Part shown: positions 35,383-44,909 of the stretch, one piece after another
How the letters are laid out: every line of letters starts with the position of its first letter
Numbering within the stretch: position 1 is the stretch's first letter
Source of the DNA: Bacteroidales bacterium
GTDB lineage: Bacteria; Bacteroidota; Bacteroidia; Bacteroidales; P3
Assembly: GCA_016292015.1 (NCBI GenBank)
Contig: JAEEZY010000027.1
Span: forward strand, 1 to 64,000
Length of the DNA stretch: 64,000 bases
Direction of reading: 5' to 3'
Program-made: the position numbers and the translations under genes
Notes under the pieces: model-generated
The model's database searches: none
The model's input: only the letters and a program-made list of their open reading frames with translations
Told to the model about the DNA's origin: nothing

Positions 35383-36207
35383 TCACATGGTTGAGGCCAT
35401 CTTCGGGAAGAGGTTGAGAGCGTTCTGTGTGGTCTGTTGTGCAACGGTGGCTTCGTCGAGTCCTTTGATGTCGGCTATCTTACCAACTATATCGGCTATG
35501 TAGGCGCTCTCGTTGCGTCGGCCGCGATGGGGTATGGGGGCCAGGTACGGTGAGTCCGTTTCGACGACGATGTTCTCCAACGGAATGTCGGCGACAACCT
35601 GTTGGAGAACGGAGTTCTTGTATGTCACCACTCCGCCCACTCCGATGGCGAAGCCTAGTTGGACGGCCTGTCGCGCCTGTGCAATGGTGCCGCTGTAGCA
35701 GTGCATTACACCGGGTGAATTTTGAGTCTCGGCCATGAGGGTGTTCCAGATGGTGAAGAAGAGTTCGTATGCGTCGGTGTCGGGGGTTGGCTCTTTGGGA
35801 CTGCGAAGGTGCAGCACTACGGGCAGACGGTGCTGATTGGCCAGCTGCAGTTGGCGCAGCAACACCTCTTTCTGCTCGGTCAGACAAGCGGTGTCCCAGT
35901 AGAGGTCGAGTCCAATTTCGCCTACGGCTATATAGTCGGCTTCGGGTTGTCGGAGTTGCTGTTCTACCAGTTGGAGTTCGTGTTCGTAGTCGTGTGTTAC
36001 TGAGGTGGGGTGCAGGCCTGCCATCGGGAAGCATACGCCTGGATAGTTGGTGACCATCTGGCGCAGACGGTCCACAGACAGGGAATCGACCGCCGGAAGG
36101 AGCAGCTTGTCAACGCCGGCATCGATGGCGCGGCGCACCACTTCGTCGCGGTCTGCGTCGAAGTCGTCCAGGTAGAGGTGTGTATGTGTGTCTATCAAGG
36201 TCTTCAA
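35383..36207 (-). CDS. TatD-family metal-dependent DNase/hydrolase
   Basis: A 274-residue TIM-barrel hydrolase. The N-terminal [17 protein letters not shown] gives the HxH metal site (H8, H10); later blocks are [13 protein letters not shown] (the metal Glu), [22 protein letters not shown] and [19 protein letters not shown]. TatD proteins act as 3'-5' exonucleases in DNA repair, and some family members have D-aminoacyl-tRNA or other hydrolase roles. Its start overlaps the clpX stop by 4 bp; last gene of the operon starting at kdsD. Confidence 0.92.
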   Translation of the reverse strand: MKTLIDTHTHLYLDDFDADRDEVVRRAIDAGVDKLLLPAVDSLSVDRLRQMVTNYPGVCFPMAGLHPTSVTHDYEHELQLVEQQLRQPEADYIAVGEIGLDLYWDTACLTEQKEVLLRQLQLANQHRLPVVLHLRSPKEPTPDTDAYELFFTIWNTLMAETQNSPGVMHCYSGTIAQARQAVQLGFAIGVGGVVTYKNSVLQQVVADIPLENIVVETDSPYLAPIPHRGRRNESAYIADIVGKIADIKGLDEATVAQQTTQNALNLFPKMASTM

Positions 36208-37442
36208 CGTTTCATGGTCTCCAGCTTCCCGAGGTGTTCCCTGACGGTGCCTTCGTTGATGGTGACGCTCTTGCCGCGTTTGGAGGGTAGGTCAAACATA
36301 ATGTCGGTCATGACTGTCTCTACGATAGAACGGAGACCGCGGGCTCCGAGCTTGTATTCGATGGCCTTGTCAACGATGAGTTCAAGTGCCGCGGGCTCGA
36401 AGGTAAGTTTCACATCGTCCATTTTGAACAGTTCGGTGTATTGCTTGACGAGGGCGTTCTTGGGCTCGGTGAGTATGCGAAGCAGTGCCTCGCGGTCGAG
36501 CGGCTGAAGGTGTGTGACCATCGGGAAGCGTCCTACGAGCTCGGGTATAAGGCCGAACTTCTTGAGATCCATAGGCTGGATGTACTGCAGCATGTTGTGC
36601 TGGTCTATTTCTTCGCGTGTCTTGCTGCCGCTGAAGCCGATGACGCTGGTTTTCATGCGTGAGGCTATGTCTCGTTCTATGCCGTCGAAGGCTCCGCCTG
36701 CGATGAAGAGTATGTTCTGCGTGTTCACGGCAATCATCTTCTGCTCCGGATGTTTGCGTCCTCCCTGTGGCGGCACGTTGACCACAGCCCCTTCAAGCAG
36801 TTTCAGCATGGCTTGCTGCACTCCTTCGCCCGATACGTCGCGTGTGATTGAGGGGTTGTCGCTCTTTCGGGCTATTTTGTCTATTTCGTCGATGAATACT
36901 ATCCCTCGCTCCGCTGCCGCCACATCGTAGTCGGCGGCTTGCAATAGCCGCACCAGCACATTCTCGACATCGTCGCCCACATATCCTGCTTCGGTCAGGG
37001 TGGTGGCGTCGGCTATGCAGAACGGCACATGCAGTATCTTTGCGATGGTGCGTGCCATAAGCGTTTTGCCGGTACCGGTCTCACCTACGACGATAATGTT
37101 GGTCTTCTCTATCTCGGTGTCGTTGGACTTGTTGTTTCGGGCGTTGTAGTTGAGGCGCTTGTAGTGGTTATATACTGCCACTGAGAGCACTTTCTTGGCG
37201 TCGTCTTGCCCGATGACATATCGGTCCAGGTGCGCTTTTATCTCTTTCGGTGTGGGGATTGGAATGGCGTCGAGTTTTGCTATTTCGGAGTTCTTGTAGT
37301 ACTTCTTGTATATCTCGCCGGCCTGTTCTACGCATGACTTGCAGATGCAACCGTTCAGTCCTGAAATGAGTTGTCCTGTCTCTGATTCCGGCAGTCCGCA
37401 GAATGAGCAGCGGTCTTCTTTTTTTGTGGGTTGTTTTGCCAT
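36204..37442 (-). CDS. clpX: ATP-dependent Clp protease ATP-binding subunit
   Basis: AAA+ unfoldase that delivers substrates to ClpP. From the ATG at 37442 the protein is 412 residues. The zinc domain is formed by C12, C15, C34 and C37 (CSFC and CKSC pairs). Then come Walker A GETGTGKT, the pore loop in the [12 protein letters not shown] stretch, Walker [11 protein letters not shown] and sensor region PELVGRFP. An in-frame ATG ten codons earlier is possible but adds nothing typical. Unusually, it is cotranscribed with rodA and tatD and far from clpP. Confidence 0.95.
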   Translation of the reverse strand: MAKQPTKKEDRCSFCGLPESETGQLISGLNGCICKSCVEQAGEIYKKYYKNSEIAKLDAIPIPTPKEIKAHLDRYVIGQDDAKKVLSVAVYNHYKRLNYNARNNKSNDTEIEKTNIIVVGETGTGKTLMARTIAKILHVPFCIADATTLTEAGYVGDDVENVLVRLLQAADYDVAAAERGIVFIDEIDKIARKSDNPSITRDVSGEGVQQAMLKLLEGAVVNVPPQGGRKHPEQKMIAVNTQNILFIAGGAFDGIERDIASRMKTSVIGFSGSKTREEIDQHNMLQYIQPMDLKKFGLIPELVGRFPMVTHLQPLDREALLRILTEPKNALVKQYTELFKMDDVKLTFEPAALELIVDKAIEYKLGARGLRSIVETVMTDIMFDLPSKRGKSVTINEGTVREHLGKLETMKR

Positions 37443-37468
37443 TTGTGTGAGTGCTTTTTTCGTATGGT

Positions 37469-38755
37469 TCAAAGCAGTTGGGCTCGGTAGCTGTCTTGTT
37501 TAATGAAGACGAAAAGCAGAAGGGTGAAGGCCAACAGCGACGAACCGCCGTAGCTGAAGAACGGGAGTGGGATGCCTATGACGGGCACAAGCCCTAGAAC
37601 CATGCCGATATTAATGAAAAAGTGAACGAAAAGTATGCTGACTACGGAATAGCCGTAGAAGCGTGCAAAGGTGGAACGTTGTCGTTCGGCCAAACGCACC
37701 AGACGCAGCAGCAGGGCAACATAGAGGATGACCACAGCTGCGCTTCCGATGAATCCGCCCTCTTCGCCAACAGTGCAAAAAATAAAGTCGGTCTCCTGCT
37801 CGGGTACGAAGTCGGCTTTGGTAATGGTGCCGTGAAGGAAACCTTTGCCGTGGAATCCTCCCGAGCCGATGGCAATCTTTGATTGGTGTACGTTGTAGCC
37901 AACGCCCTTGAAGTCCTGTGTCTTGCCGAGCAGGACGTCAATTCGCTCGCGCTGGTGTGGCTCGAGTACTTTCTGGAAAGCGAAATCAACCGAGAATACA
38001 AATACGCAGGAGAGGACGAAGATTAAGGCGGTGTTGAAATAGGTCTTGCGGCTGCGGCGGTTGAGCCAAAGGAAAAGATAGGCTATGCAAACCGCCAGAA
38101 CAATGCCCATGACGATGAACTTGTTGAGCACCAGTGCCAGCACGAAAAGCGTCACGGCCACGGCAGCGAAGATAAGCACATATTTGGTGAGTCCTTCGCG
38201 GAAGAGTGGCAGCACAAAAGCAGCAAAGACAAGCGCCGAACCGGTGTCGTGCTGTAGCAGGATAAGGCCTGCCGGCACGAGTATCATCGCAGCCGCTATC
38301 AGGCGTCCTTTGGAACTGTTGATTTTTACATCGATGCTGCCCACGTATTTGGCTAGGGCGAGTGCGGTGGCGAATTTGGCAAACTCTGATGGCTGCAGTC
38401 GGAAGAATCCGAGGTCAATCCACGATTTGCCTCCGTTGACCGTGACTGCGAGAAAGAGCGTCAACACTAGCAATCCCAGCGCGATAGCATAGATGATGTA
38501 GGCTGTGTTGGAGAAGATTCGCGGTTCAATATACAGAGTCACGAAGGCCACGACTGCGGCAATGCCTATCCAGAGAATCTGCTTGCCATGTTGTGAGGCG
38601 AGGTCGAAAATGAACTTGTGTTCCTCGCTGTAGCAGGCGGCATAGATGTTGAAACAACCGAAAAGCACCAAGGCGGTGTAGAGGCCAATGGTGAGCCAGT
38701 CGAAACTGAGTCGCGATGCACTGTCGGTTTTCTTGTATGTAGTTTTTCTTTTCAC
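37469..38755 (-). CDS. rodA: Rod-shape peptidoglycan glycosyltransferase RodA
   Basis: SEDS-family polymerase of 428 residues with about ten membrane helices, which makes glycan strands during cell elongation together with class B PBP2. Typical blocks include [20 protein letters not shown], the HDTGSALVF stretch with the catalytic Asp region, and late loops [16 protein letters not shown] and [15 protein letters not shown]. It lies 19 bp after the PBP2 gene, the standard pairing, and 26 bp before clpX. Confidence 0.94.
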   Translation of the reverse strand: MKRKTTYKKTDSASRLSFDWLTIGLYTALVLFGCFNIYAACYSEEHKFIFDLASQHGKQILWIGIAAVVAFVTLYIEPRIFSNTAYIIYAIALGLLVLTLFLAVTVNGGKSWIDLGFFRLQPSEFAKFATALALAKYVGSIDVKINSSKGRLIAAAMILVPAGLILLQHDTGSALVFAAFVLPLFREGLTKYVLIFAAVAVTLFVLALVLNKFIVMGIVLAVCIAYLFLWLNRRSRKTYFNTALIFVLSCVFVFSVDFAFQKVLEPHQRERIDVLLGKTQDFKGVGYNVHQSKIAIGSGGFHGKGFLHGTITKADFVPEQETDFIFCTVGEEGGFIGSAAVVILYVALLLRLVRLAERQRSTFARFYGYSVVSILFVHFFINIGMVLGLVPVIGIPLPFFSYGGSSLLAFTLLLFVFIKQDSYRAQLL

Positions 38756-38774
38756 GAGTGGTTATGCGTTACGG

Positions 38775-40637
38775 TTAGCGACGACGGCTTTTCTTGGGTT
38801 TCTTGACGCGTTTGGTGAGTGGCAGTTTCTGGCATGGGTTGATCTCTTCATACATCTTCTCCACATCTTTGCGCTGCACCTCCCCTTTCAGGTACTTCTC
38901 TATGATGAGGCCTGAGATGGGGGCTGCCCAGGTGCCGCCTCCGCCTTGTGCGTTCTCGACATAGACGGCGAGGGCAATTTTGGGGTCTTCCATGGGCGCG
39001 AACGAGATGAAGACAGAGTGGTCGTTGCCATAGTTTTCGGCCGTACCGGTCTTGCCGCATACGGCGATACCTGGCACATCGGCTCTGTGACCTGTTCCGC
39101 CGGCACCGTGCACCACATCATACATTCCTTTGGCCGCGATGTCGAAGAACTCAGGTTCAATGCCTGTCTCCTGCTTCTCGTAGTATTTCTCAATCTTGGT
39201 TGAGTCGTCGCCGTAGAAGCGTACCACGTGTGGGATGTAGTAGTAGCCGCGGTTGGCCACAATGGCAGCTAGGTTGGCCATTTGTAGTGGCACCACCTCG
39301 ACTTCTCCCTGACCTATGCTGTTGCTGTATATGGTCGAGAATGCCCATCGTCCGGCTCCATACCATCGGTTGTAGTATGTCGTGTCGGGTATGCGTCCGC
39401 TCTTGACGTTGGGCAGGTCGATGTCGAGTGCGCGTCCGAAGCCCATGCGTAGCATGTAGTTGCGCCATACGGTAAGCCCATACTGGCTGTCTTTATAGAT
39501 ATTCTTATACTTGCCCTGCTGTATCACACGGCGATAGACTTGATAGAAATAGGGGTTGCAGCTCATCTTGATGGCCTCCTGTACGCTTCGGGCCGAGGGA
39601 TGGTTGTGGCAGCCGACAAGTGATTTGTCGCACACGAAGCCGCTGTTTGGCGAGATGACTCCGAGGTCGAGGGCTATCATGGCCTGTGCCACCTTGAAGA
39701 TGGAGCCTGGTGGATACTGCCCCTGCAGGGCGCGGTTGTAGAGCGGTTTGGAGATGTCGCGCAGCAGATTGAGGTAGTTCTCGCCGCGAACACGTCCGAC
39801 CAGCAGGTTGGGGTTATAGGAAGGTGCCGAAACAAGCGCAAGAATCTCGCCTGTGGAGGGCTCCAATGCCACAACACAGCCTCGTTTGTTGGCCATAAGC
39901 CGTTCGGCATATTCCTGCAGGTCTGCGTCGATGGTGCTGTAAAGCTTTTCTCCGGCTATTGGCACGGTGTCGTGTGCTCCGTTCTCGTAGGGTCCTATCT
40001 CGCGACTGTGCACATCGACACGAACAACGCGCCTGCCCTTCTTGCCGCTGAGCAGGTCTTCGTAGGTCTTCTCGATGCCGCTCTTGCCTACATAGTCGCC
40101 CAGCTCGTACTTCGGATTCTTCTCCATCTCGGTTTCGTCAACCTCGCCTACATAGCCGAGCACATGGGCTGCTATAGGCCTGGGATAGACACGCAGGGTG
40201 CGGTTCTGGACATAGAAACCGTCGAATTTATATAGCAGGTTCTGCCAGCGTGCATAGTCTTCCTTGGTGATTTGTTTCATGAAAGGAGAGGCCACGTATG
40301 GGGAGTAACCTCGTGCTCGGTTCATGTAGGTCTCAAACTCCTCACGCGTTATCCCGATGGAACGGCAGAAGTATGCCGTGTCCAAATCGTGGACGGAACG
40401 CGGCACCACCATGAGGTCATAGACGACGTCGTTATAGACAAGCAGCTCGCCGTGACGGTCATATACCAGCCCTCGAGCTGGATATATCGTTATGTTGCGG
40501 AGCGACTGCCGTTCGGCAAGCGCTCGGTATTTGTTGCTGAATATCTGAAGCATTGCGAGACGGGCGACAAAGATGATGCCTATGGCGAGGATAATCGCCT
40601 TTATCACACGTGCCCTGTCTGAATACTTGTCAATCAC
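38775..40637 (-). CDS. mrdA: Penicillin-binding protein 2 (elongasome transpeptidase)
   Basis: Class B transpeptidase of 620 residues, partner of RodA. One N-terminal membrane helix (about 13-32), the dimerisation/pedestal region starting ARGLVYDRHGELL, and the transpeptidase domain with SIFK (S312-K315), SCN in IKMSCNPYFYQV and KTGTAEN. The C-terminal tail is Lys/Arg-rich. Upstream, 21 bp away, is lptB rather than mreBCD, which is the more common neighbour. Confidence 0.94.
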   Translation of the reverse strand: MIDKYSDRARVIKAIILAIGIIFVARLAMLQIFSNKYRALAERQSLRNITIYPARGLVYDRHGELLVYNDVVYDLMVVPRSVHDLDTAYFCRSIGITREEFETYMNRARGYSPYVASPFMKQITKEDYARWQNLLYKFDGFYVQNRTLRVYPRPIAAHVLGYVGEVDETEMEKNPKYELGDYVGKSGIEKTYEDLLSGKKGRRVVRVDVHSREIGPYENGAHDTVPIAGEKLYSTIDADLQEYAERLMANKRGCVVALEPSTGEILALVSAPSYNPNLLVGRVRGENYLNLLRDISKPLYNRALQGQYPPGSIFKVAQAMIALDLGVISPNSGFVCDKSLVGCHNHPSARSVQEAIKMSCNPYFYQVYRRVIQQGKYKNIYKDSQYGLTVWRNYMLRMGFGRALDIDLPNVKSGRIPDTTYYNRWYGAGRWAFSTIYSNSIGQGEVEVVPLQMANLAAIVANRGYYYIPHVVRFYGDDSTKIEKYYEKQETGIEPEFFDIAAKGMYDVVHGAGGTGHRADVPGIAVCGKTGTAENYGNDHSVFISFAPMEDPKIALAVYVENAQGGGGTWAAPISGLIIEKYLKGEVQRKDVEKMYEEINPCQKLPLTKRVKKPKKSRRR

Positions 40638-40658
40638 TTGATGTAATGTTTGAGTCTT

Positions 40659-41426
40659 TTAACTTCTGGGTTGGTTTTGGAGCTCTTGTGTAACCTTCTT
40701 TCCATGCCATACGAAGTCGCGTCCCAGATATTTGGCCCTGACGTCCGGGTCGTTGGCCATCTCCTCGGGGATGCCCTGATGGAGCACGCTGCCTTCGTAA
40801 AGGAGGTAGGCGCGGTCGGTGATGCGGAGCGTTTCGTTGACGTTGTGGTCGGTTATGAGTATGCCTATGTTCTTCTCTTTCAGGTGTGCTACGATGTCTT
40901 GTATGTCTTGAACGGCAATGGGGTCAACTCCTGCAAAAGGCTCGTCGAGAAGCAGGAAGTTGGGGTCGTTGGCTAGGGCTCGCGCAATCTCGGTACGCCG
41001 ACGCTCGCCGCCGGAGAGCTGTATGCCCTTGCTTTTGCGTATCTTGCCTAGCCCGAATTCGTCAATGAGCGATTCGAGCTTCTCGTGCCGCTGCTCCTTG
41101 GTGAGGTCTTTGCGGAATTCGAGTATCGACATGATATTGTTCTCCACGCTCATCTGGCGAAACACCGAGGCTTCTTGTGCAAGGTAGCCGACTCCCATCT
41201 GCGCGCGTTTGTACATGGGTTGCCGTGTAATCTCCTTGTCGTCCAGAAACACTTTTCCTGAGAACGGCTTGATGATGCCGACAATCATATAGAAAGTGGT
41301 GGTCTTTCCGGCGCCGTTAGGGCCCAGTAGTCCGACTATCTCGCCCTGCGACACAGAGACCGACACATCGTTCACGACGGTGCGTGAGCGGTATTTCTTG
41401 ACAACATGTTCTGTACGTAGTTCCAA
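40659..41426 (-). CDS. lptB: LPS export ABC transporter ATPase LptB
   Basis: The 255-residue ATPase that powers LptFG extraction of lipopolysaccharide from the inner membrane. Walker A is GPNGAGKTT (35-43), the signature is LSGGERRR, Walker B is [13 protein letters not shown], and the Q-loop and H-loop ([10 protein letters not shown]) are LptB-like. The C-terminus has a short extra tail. It lies 39 bp downstream of the kdsD-like gene, echoing the kdsD-lptB linkage of enterobacteria. The lptC-like gene is 20 kb away at 60768-61364. Confidence 0.94.
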   Translation of the reverse strand: MELRTEHVVKKYRSRTVVNDVSVSVSQGEIVGLLGPNGAGKTTTFYMIVGIIKPFSGKVFLDDKEITRQPMYKRAQMGVGYLAQEASVFRQMSVENNIMSILEFRKDLTKEQRHEKLESLIDEFGLGKIRKSKGIQLSGGERRRTEIARALANDPNFLLLDEPFAGVDPIAVQDIQDIVAHLKEKNIGILITDHNVNETLRITDRAYLLYEGSVLHQGIPEEMANDPDVRAKYLGRDFVWHGKKVTQELQNQPRS

Positions 41427-41465
41427 AGCTGAAGGTGTTATGTGGGGTTACTGGATAGGTGTTCT

Positions 41466-42434
41466 TTAAATTATTCCTTCGCGCAGTATGTCGTGCAGAT
41501 GGACGACTCCGCTGTAGCGGCCATCATCGGAAACTACAATGAGCTGTGTTATGCTGCGCTGCTGCATTATATGTAGTGCGTTGACGGCGTATTCGCTTTC
41601 GGCTACGCATTTGGGGTTCGTGGTCATGATGTCTGACGCTTTCATGTGCGACACGTGCTGGTCGCGGTTGAGCATGCGTCGCAGGTCGCCGTCGGTGATG
41701 ATGCCGATGGGTTTTCCGTCTTCAACCACGACGGCACAGCCGAGTCGCTTGGAGGTCATTTCGAGTATGACGGCGCGCACTGGTGTGTCTGATGTCACCT
41801 GTGGCTTCTCATTCTGAACGGATAGGTCTGACACACGCATGTAGAGCTGTTTGCCCAGCGCTCCGCCTGGGTGGAAACGGGCGAAGTCGGCGGCGGTGAA
41901 GTTGCGGCATTCGATAAGAGCCACCGCCAAGGCGTCGCCCATCACCAGCTGTGCGGTGGTTGAGGATGTAGGCGCCAGGTTGTTCGGGCAGGCTTCGTGT
42001 TCGACGGTGGTGTCGAGCACTATGTCGGCTTCGGAGGCAAGGAAAGAGTCGGTGTTGCCGACGATGGCAATCAGCTTGTTGCCAAACTGCTTGAGCAGCG
42101 GCACCAGCACCTTGATTTCTGGCGTGTTGCCGCTCTTTGAGAGGCAAATCACGGTGTCGTCCTTGCGCACCATGCCCAAATCGCCGTGTATGGCGTCGGC
42201 TGCATGCAGAAACAGAGACGGGGTGCCGGTAGAATTGAGGGTGGAAACAATCTTGGTGGCGATGTTCGCACTCTTGCCGATACCGGTTACAACCACTCGT
42301 CCTTTGGTCGAATAAAGCAATTCTACAGCCTCCGAAAAGGCGTTATCTATTTTTTCCTCCAGTTGAGCCACTGCCTCACGCTCATTTCTAATTACCTGTT
42401 TGGCAATTTGTTGCAGCTCTTCTTTGGTCTTCAC
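41466..42434 (-). CDS. kdsD: D-arabinose-5-phosphate isomerase (KdsD/KpsF/GutQ)
   Basis: Interconverts ribulose 5-phosphate and arabinose 5-phosphate, the first step to Kdo of LPS. The 322-residue protein has a SIS domain with GKSANIATKIVSTLNSTGTP, the HGDLGM site and LSKSGNTPE, followed by the HPGGALGK linker and two CBS domains. Length and domain order are exactly those of the family. First gene of the operon kdsD-lptB-mrdA-rodA-clpX-tatD, with a -7 element (TACCTTTG) about 54 bases upstream on the - strand. Confidence 0.93.
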   Translation of the reverse strand: MKTKEELQQIAKQVIRNEREAVAQLEEKIDNAFSEAVELLYSTKGRVVVTGIGKSANIATKIVSTLNSTGTPSLFLHAADAIHGDLGMVRKDDTVICLSKSGNTPEIKVLVPLLKQFGNKLIAIVGNTDSFLASEADIVLDTTVEHEACPNNLAPTSSTTAQLVMGDALAVALIECRNFTAADFARFHPGGALGKQLYMRVSDLSVQNEKPQVTSDTPVRAVILEMTSKRLGCAVVVEDGKPIGIITDGDLRRMLNRDQHVSHMKASDIMTTNPKCVAESEYAVNALHIMQQRSITQLIVVSDDGRYSGVVHLHDILREGII

Positions 42435-42445
42435 TTCAAATATTA

Positions 42446-42477
42446 TTTGGATATGTGAACAAATATTCTTAACTTTG
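42446..42477 (+). promoter_or_regulatory. Full-consensus promoter of recQ
   Basis: TTTG at 42446-42449 and TAACTTTG at 42470-42477 are separated by 20 nt, the ideal -33/-7 arrangement. Transcription would begin near 42483 and give a leader of about 78 bases before GTG 42561. Confidence 0.65.
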
Positions 42478-42487
42478 TAAAACCTTG

Positions 42488-42495
42488 CAAAGGTA
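42488..42495 (-). promoter_or_regulatory. -7 element of the kdsD operon, overlapping the recQ start region
   Basis: CAAAGGTA on the + strand is TACCTTTG on the - strand. It lies 54 bases upstream of the kdsD ATG and within about 10 bases of the predicted recQ transcription start, so the two divergent promoters face and overlap each other. Confidence 0.55.
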
Positions 42496-42560
42496 CTAAA
42501 AAAGTTGCATTCATAACTCGGTCACCTCATTCTTAACGCATTTAAGGGCAAACACAGGAG

Positions 42561-44837
42561 GTGAGAACAAACATACTTACACAGACAGAATACCATAGGT
42601 TGAACAAAAAAATAGACATTTTGGAATCGGACTGCACTATACTTCAAAAGAAGCTCAAGGAAATATTTGGCTTCGACAGTTTCAAAGGCGACCAGGAGGC
42701 TATAATCCAGAGCCTTCTTGATGGTAATGACACTTTTGTGATTATGCCGACGGGTGGTGGCAAGTCGCTCTGCTACCAGTTGCCGGCCATCATGAGCGAG
42801 GGTACGGCTATCGTTGTGTCGCCCCTCATCGCGCTCATGAAGAATCAAGTGGATGCCGTGCGATATAACTCGGGCAACGACTATGTCGCTCATTTCCTCA
42901 ACTCGTCGCTTAACAAACAGCAGGTAAAGGACGTGAAAGACGACCTCCTGAAAGGGGGTACCAAGATGCTTTATGTGGCACCGGAAACCCTTTCCCGCCC
43001 CGACACTATCGAATTTCTCCATCAAATCAAGATCTCTTTTATCGCCATCGACGAGGCTCACTGCATTTCAGAGTGGGGTCACGACTTCCGCCCTGAATAC
43101 CGCAGGTTGCGTGACGCCATCAGTGCCATCAACCCTGACGTGCCTATACTGACTCTCACTGCCTCGGCCACTCCCAAGGTGCAGCAGGATATCATCAAAA
43201 ACCTCCGCATGGAGAACGCCAAGATTTTTATCTCGTCGTTCAACCGCCCGAATCTTTACTACGAGGTGCGTCCTAAACCGTCGGAGGCGGTGGCTCTCCA
43301 CAAAGAGATAATAAAATTCATCAAAGAGAACAGCGGCAAGAGCGGCATTATATATTGTCTCACGCGCAAGCGCGTGGAGGACCTCGCCGAGCTCCTGGTC
43401 GTCAACGGCATCAAGGCACTGCCCTATCATGCAGGTCTCGACTCTCAGGTAAGGACCGAGAATCAGGACAAGTTCCTGATGGAGGAGGTCGATGTGATCG
43501 TCGCCACCATTGCGTTCGGCATGGGAATTGACAAACCGGACGTCCGCTTCGTCATACACTATGACATACCGAAGAGCCTGGAGGGGTACTATCAGGAAAC
43601 GGGTCGCGCAGGTCGCGACGGCGGCGAGGGCAAATGTATAGCGTTTTACAGTGAGCAGGATGTCGAGAAACTCTACAAGTTTTTCACCGACAAAAACGTC
43701 ACCGAACAGGAGCAGGCTCAGCAACTCGTCCAGGAGATGGTGTCATACGCCGAGAGCTCGGCTTGCCGTCGAGCCAACCTGCTCAAATATTTCGGTGAAG
43801 ATTATCCCGAAACCAACTGTGGCAACTGCGACAACTGCCTGCATCCCAAACCGCGGATGGATGCAAAAGAGGAGACCGTCTATATGTTGGAGACAATCCT
43901 TGCCATGAAGCAGGCTTTCAAGATGAAGGAGGTCATCGACGTCATGATGGGTCGAGTAAACACCCACACCAAGACCTATAAGCACGACCAGCTCGAACAG
44001 TTCGGGCAAGGCACCGACCATGACGACCTTTACTGGAAGGCTGTCATTCGGCAGGCGGTATATAGCAAGTTGCTCGTCAAGGAAATTGAGCAGTACGGTG
44101 TGCTGAAGATCACCCCCGATGGGTTCCGCTTCATGAAGTCGCCATACGATGTGACCGTCAGCTGCGACCACGACTATAGCCAGCCTGATGCTTCTGACGA
44201 GCTGATCGACAGCTCCGAGGCGGGCGGTGCAATTGAGGCTGCCGACGAGGGATTGTTCAGACAGCTGAAGTCGTTGCTCAAAGATATAGCCACGAAAGAG
44301 AAACTGCCGTTGTATGTCATTTTCGAGGAACGGTCGCTCAAGGATATGACGATTCAGTACCCGTGCACGATTGACGAGTTGTCGCATTGTGTCGGTGTCG
44401 GCATCGGCAAGGCGCAGAAATACGGCCAGCCGTTCATCGACCTCATAAAGACATACGTCGAGGAGAACGAGATCGAACGTCCGCAGGATATCGTGGTGCG
44501 CTCGGTGGTAAACAAATCGAGTGCCAAGTTGTACATCGTGCGTTCGGTTGACAAGCAGATGTCGCTCGAGGACATCGCACGTGGCAAAGGTATGACTATG
44601 GATGAGCTGCTCACCGAGATGGAGCATATCATCCTCTCAGGCAACCGGCTGAACATAGATTACTACATAAACGAAAATATCGAAGAGGATCATCAGGAGG
44701 AGCTGCTGGAATACTGGCGCAAGTCGGAGGGCGGCTCGCTCGACGATGCCTACGAAGAGTTTGAGGATGACCCCGACTACACCCACGAAGAGATACGCCT
44801 TATGCGTATCAAGTTCTGGTCAGATATGGGACACTAG
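42561..44837 (+). CDS. recQ: ATP-dependent DNA helicase RecQ
   Basis: 3'-5' helicase for recombination and fork repair, 758 residues from GTG 42561. Walker A is MPTGGGKSLCYQLP, motif II DEAH lies in AIDEAHCISEWGHDFRPEY, and motif VI is QETGRAGRDG. The RecQ-Ct zinc site follows (CRRANLLKYFGED then CGNCDNC), and an HRDC domain lies near residue 560, before an extra 130-residue C-terminal region with helical, acidic character. The start is uncertain: an AGGAGG word at 42556-42561 overlaps the GTG, TTG at 42600 is in frame, and no ATG precedes the conserved region. A strong promoter and a shared terminator bracket it. Confidence 0.92.
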   Translation: MRTNILTQTEYHRLNKKIDILESDCTILQKKLKEIFGFDSFKGDQEAIIQSLLDGNDTFVIMPTGGGKSLCYQLPAIMSEGTAIVVSPLIALMKNQVDAVRYNSGNDYVAHFLNSSLNKQQVKDVKDDLLKGGTKMLYVAPETLSRPDTIEFLHQIKISFIAIDEAHCISEWGHDFRPEYRRLRDAISAINPDVPILTLTASATPKVQQDIIKNLRMENAKIFISSFNRPNLYYEVRPKPSEAVALHKEIIKFIKENSGKSGIIYCLTRKRVEDLAELLVVNGIKALPYHAGLDSQVRTENQDKFLMEEVDVIVATIAFGMGIDKPDVRFVIHYDIPKSLEGYYQETGRAGRDGGEGKCIAFYSEQDVEKLYKFFTDKNVTEQEQAQQLVQEMVSYAESSACRRANLLKYFGEDYPETNCGNCDNCLHPKPRMDAKEETVYMLETILAMKQAFKMKEVIDVMMGRVNTHTKTYKHDQLEQFGQGTDHDDLYWKAVIRQAVYSKLLVKEIEQYGVLKITPDGFRFMKSPYDVTVSCDHDYSQPDASDELIDSSEAGGAIEAADEGLFRQLKSLLKDIATKEKLPLYVIFEERSLKDMTIQYPCTIDELSHCVGVGIGKAQKYGQPFIDLIKTYVEENEIERPQDIVVRSVVNKSSAKLYIVRSVDKQMSLEDIARGKGMTMDELLTEMEHIILSGNRLNIDYYINENIEEDHQEELLEYWRKSEGGSLDDAYEEFEDDPDYTHEEIRLMRIKFWSDMGH

Positions 44838-44859
44838 AAATATTACTTTACAAAACAGC

Positions 44860-44887
44860 AAGGGGCGCATCATCCGATGCGCCCCTT
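44860..44887. terminator. Bidirectional terminator between recQ and the M49-like gene
   Basis: AAGGGGCGCATC (44860-44871) pairs perfectly with GATGCGCCCCTT (44876-44887) around the loop ATCC. A T-rich run follows on the + strand and T residues flank it on the - strand, so it serves both convergent genes. Confidence 0.88.
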
Positions 44888-44909
44888 CTACTTTTCTATA
44901 TCCTTCGGC

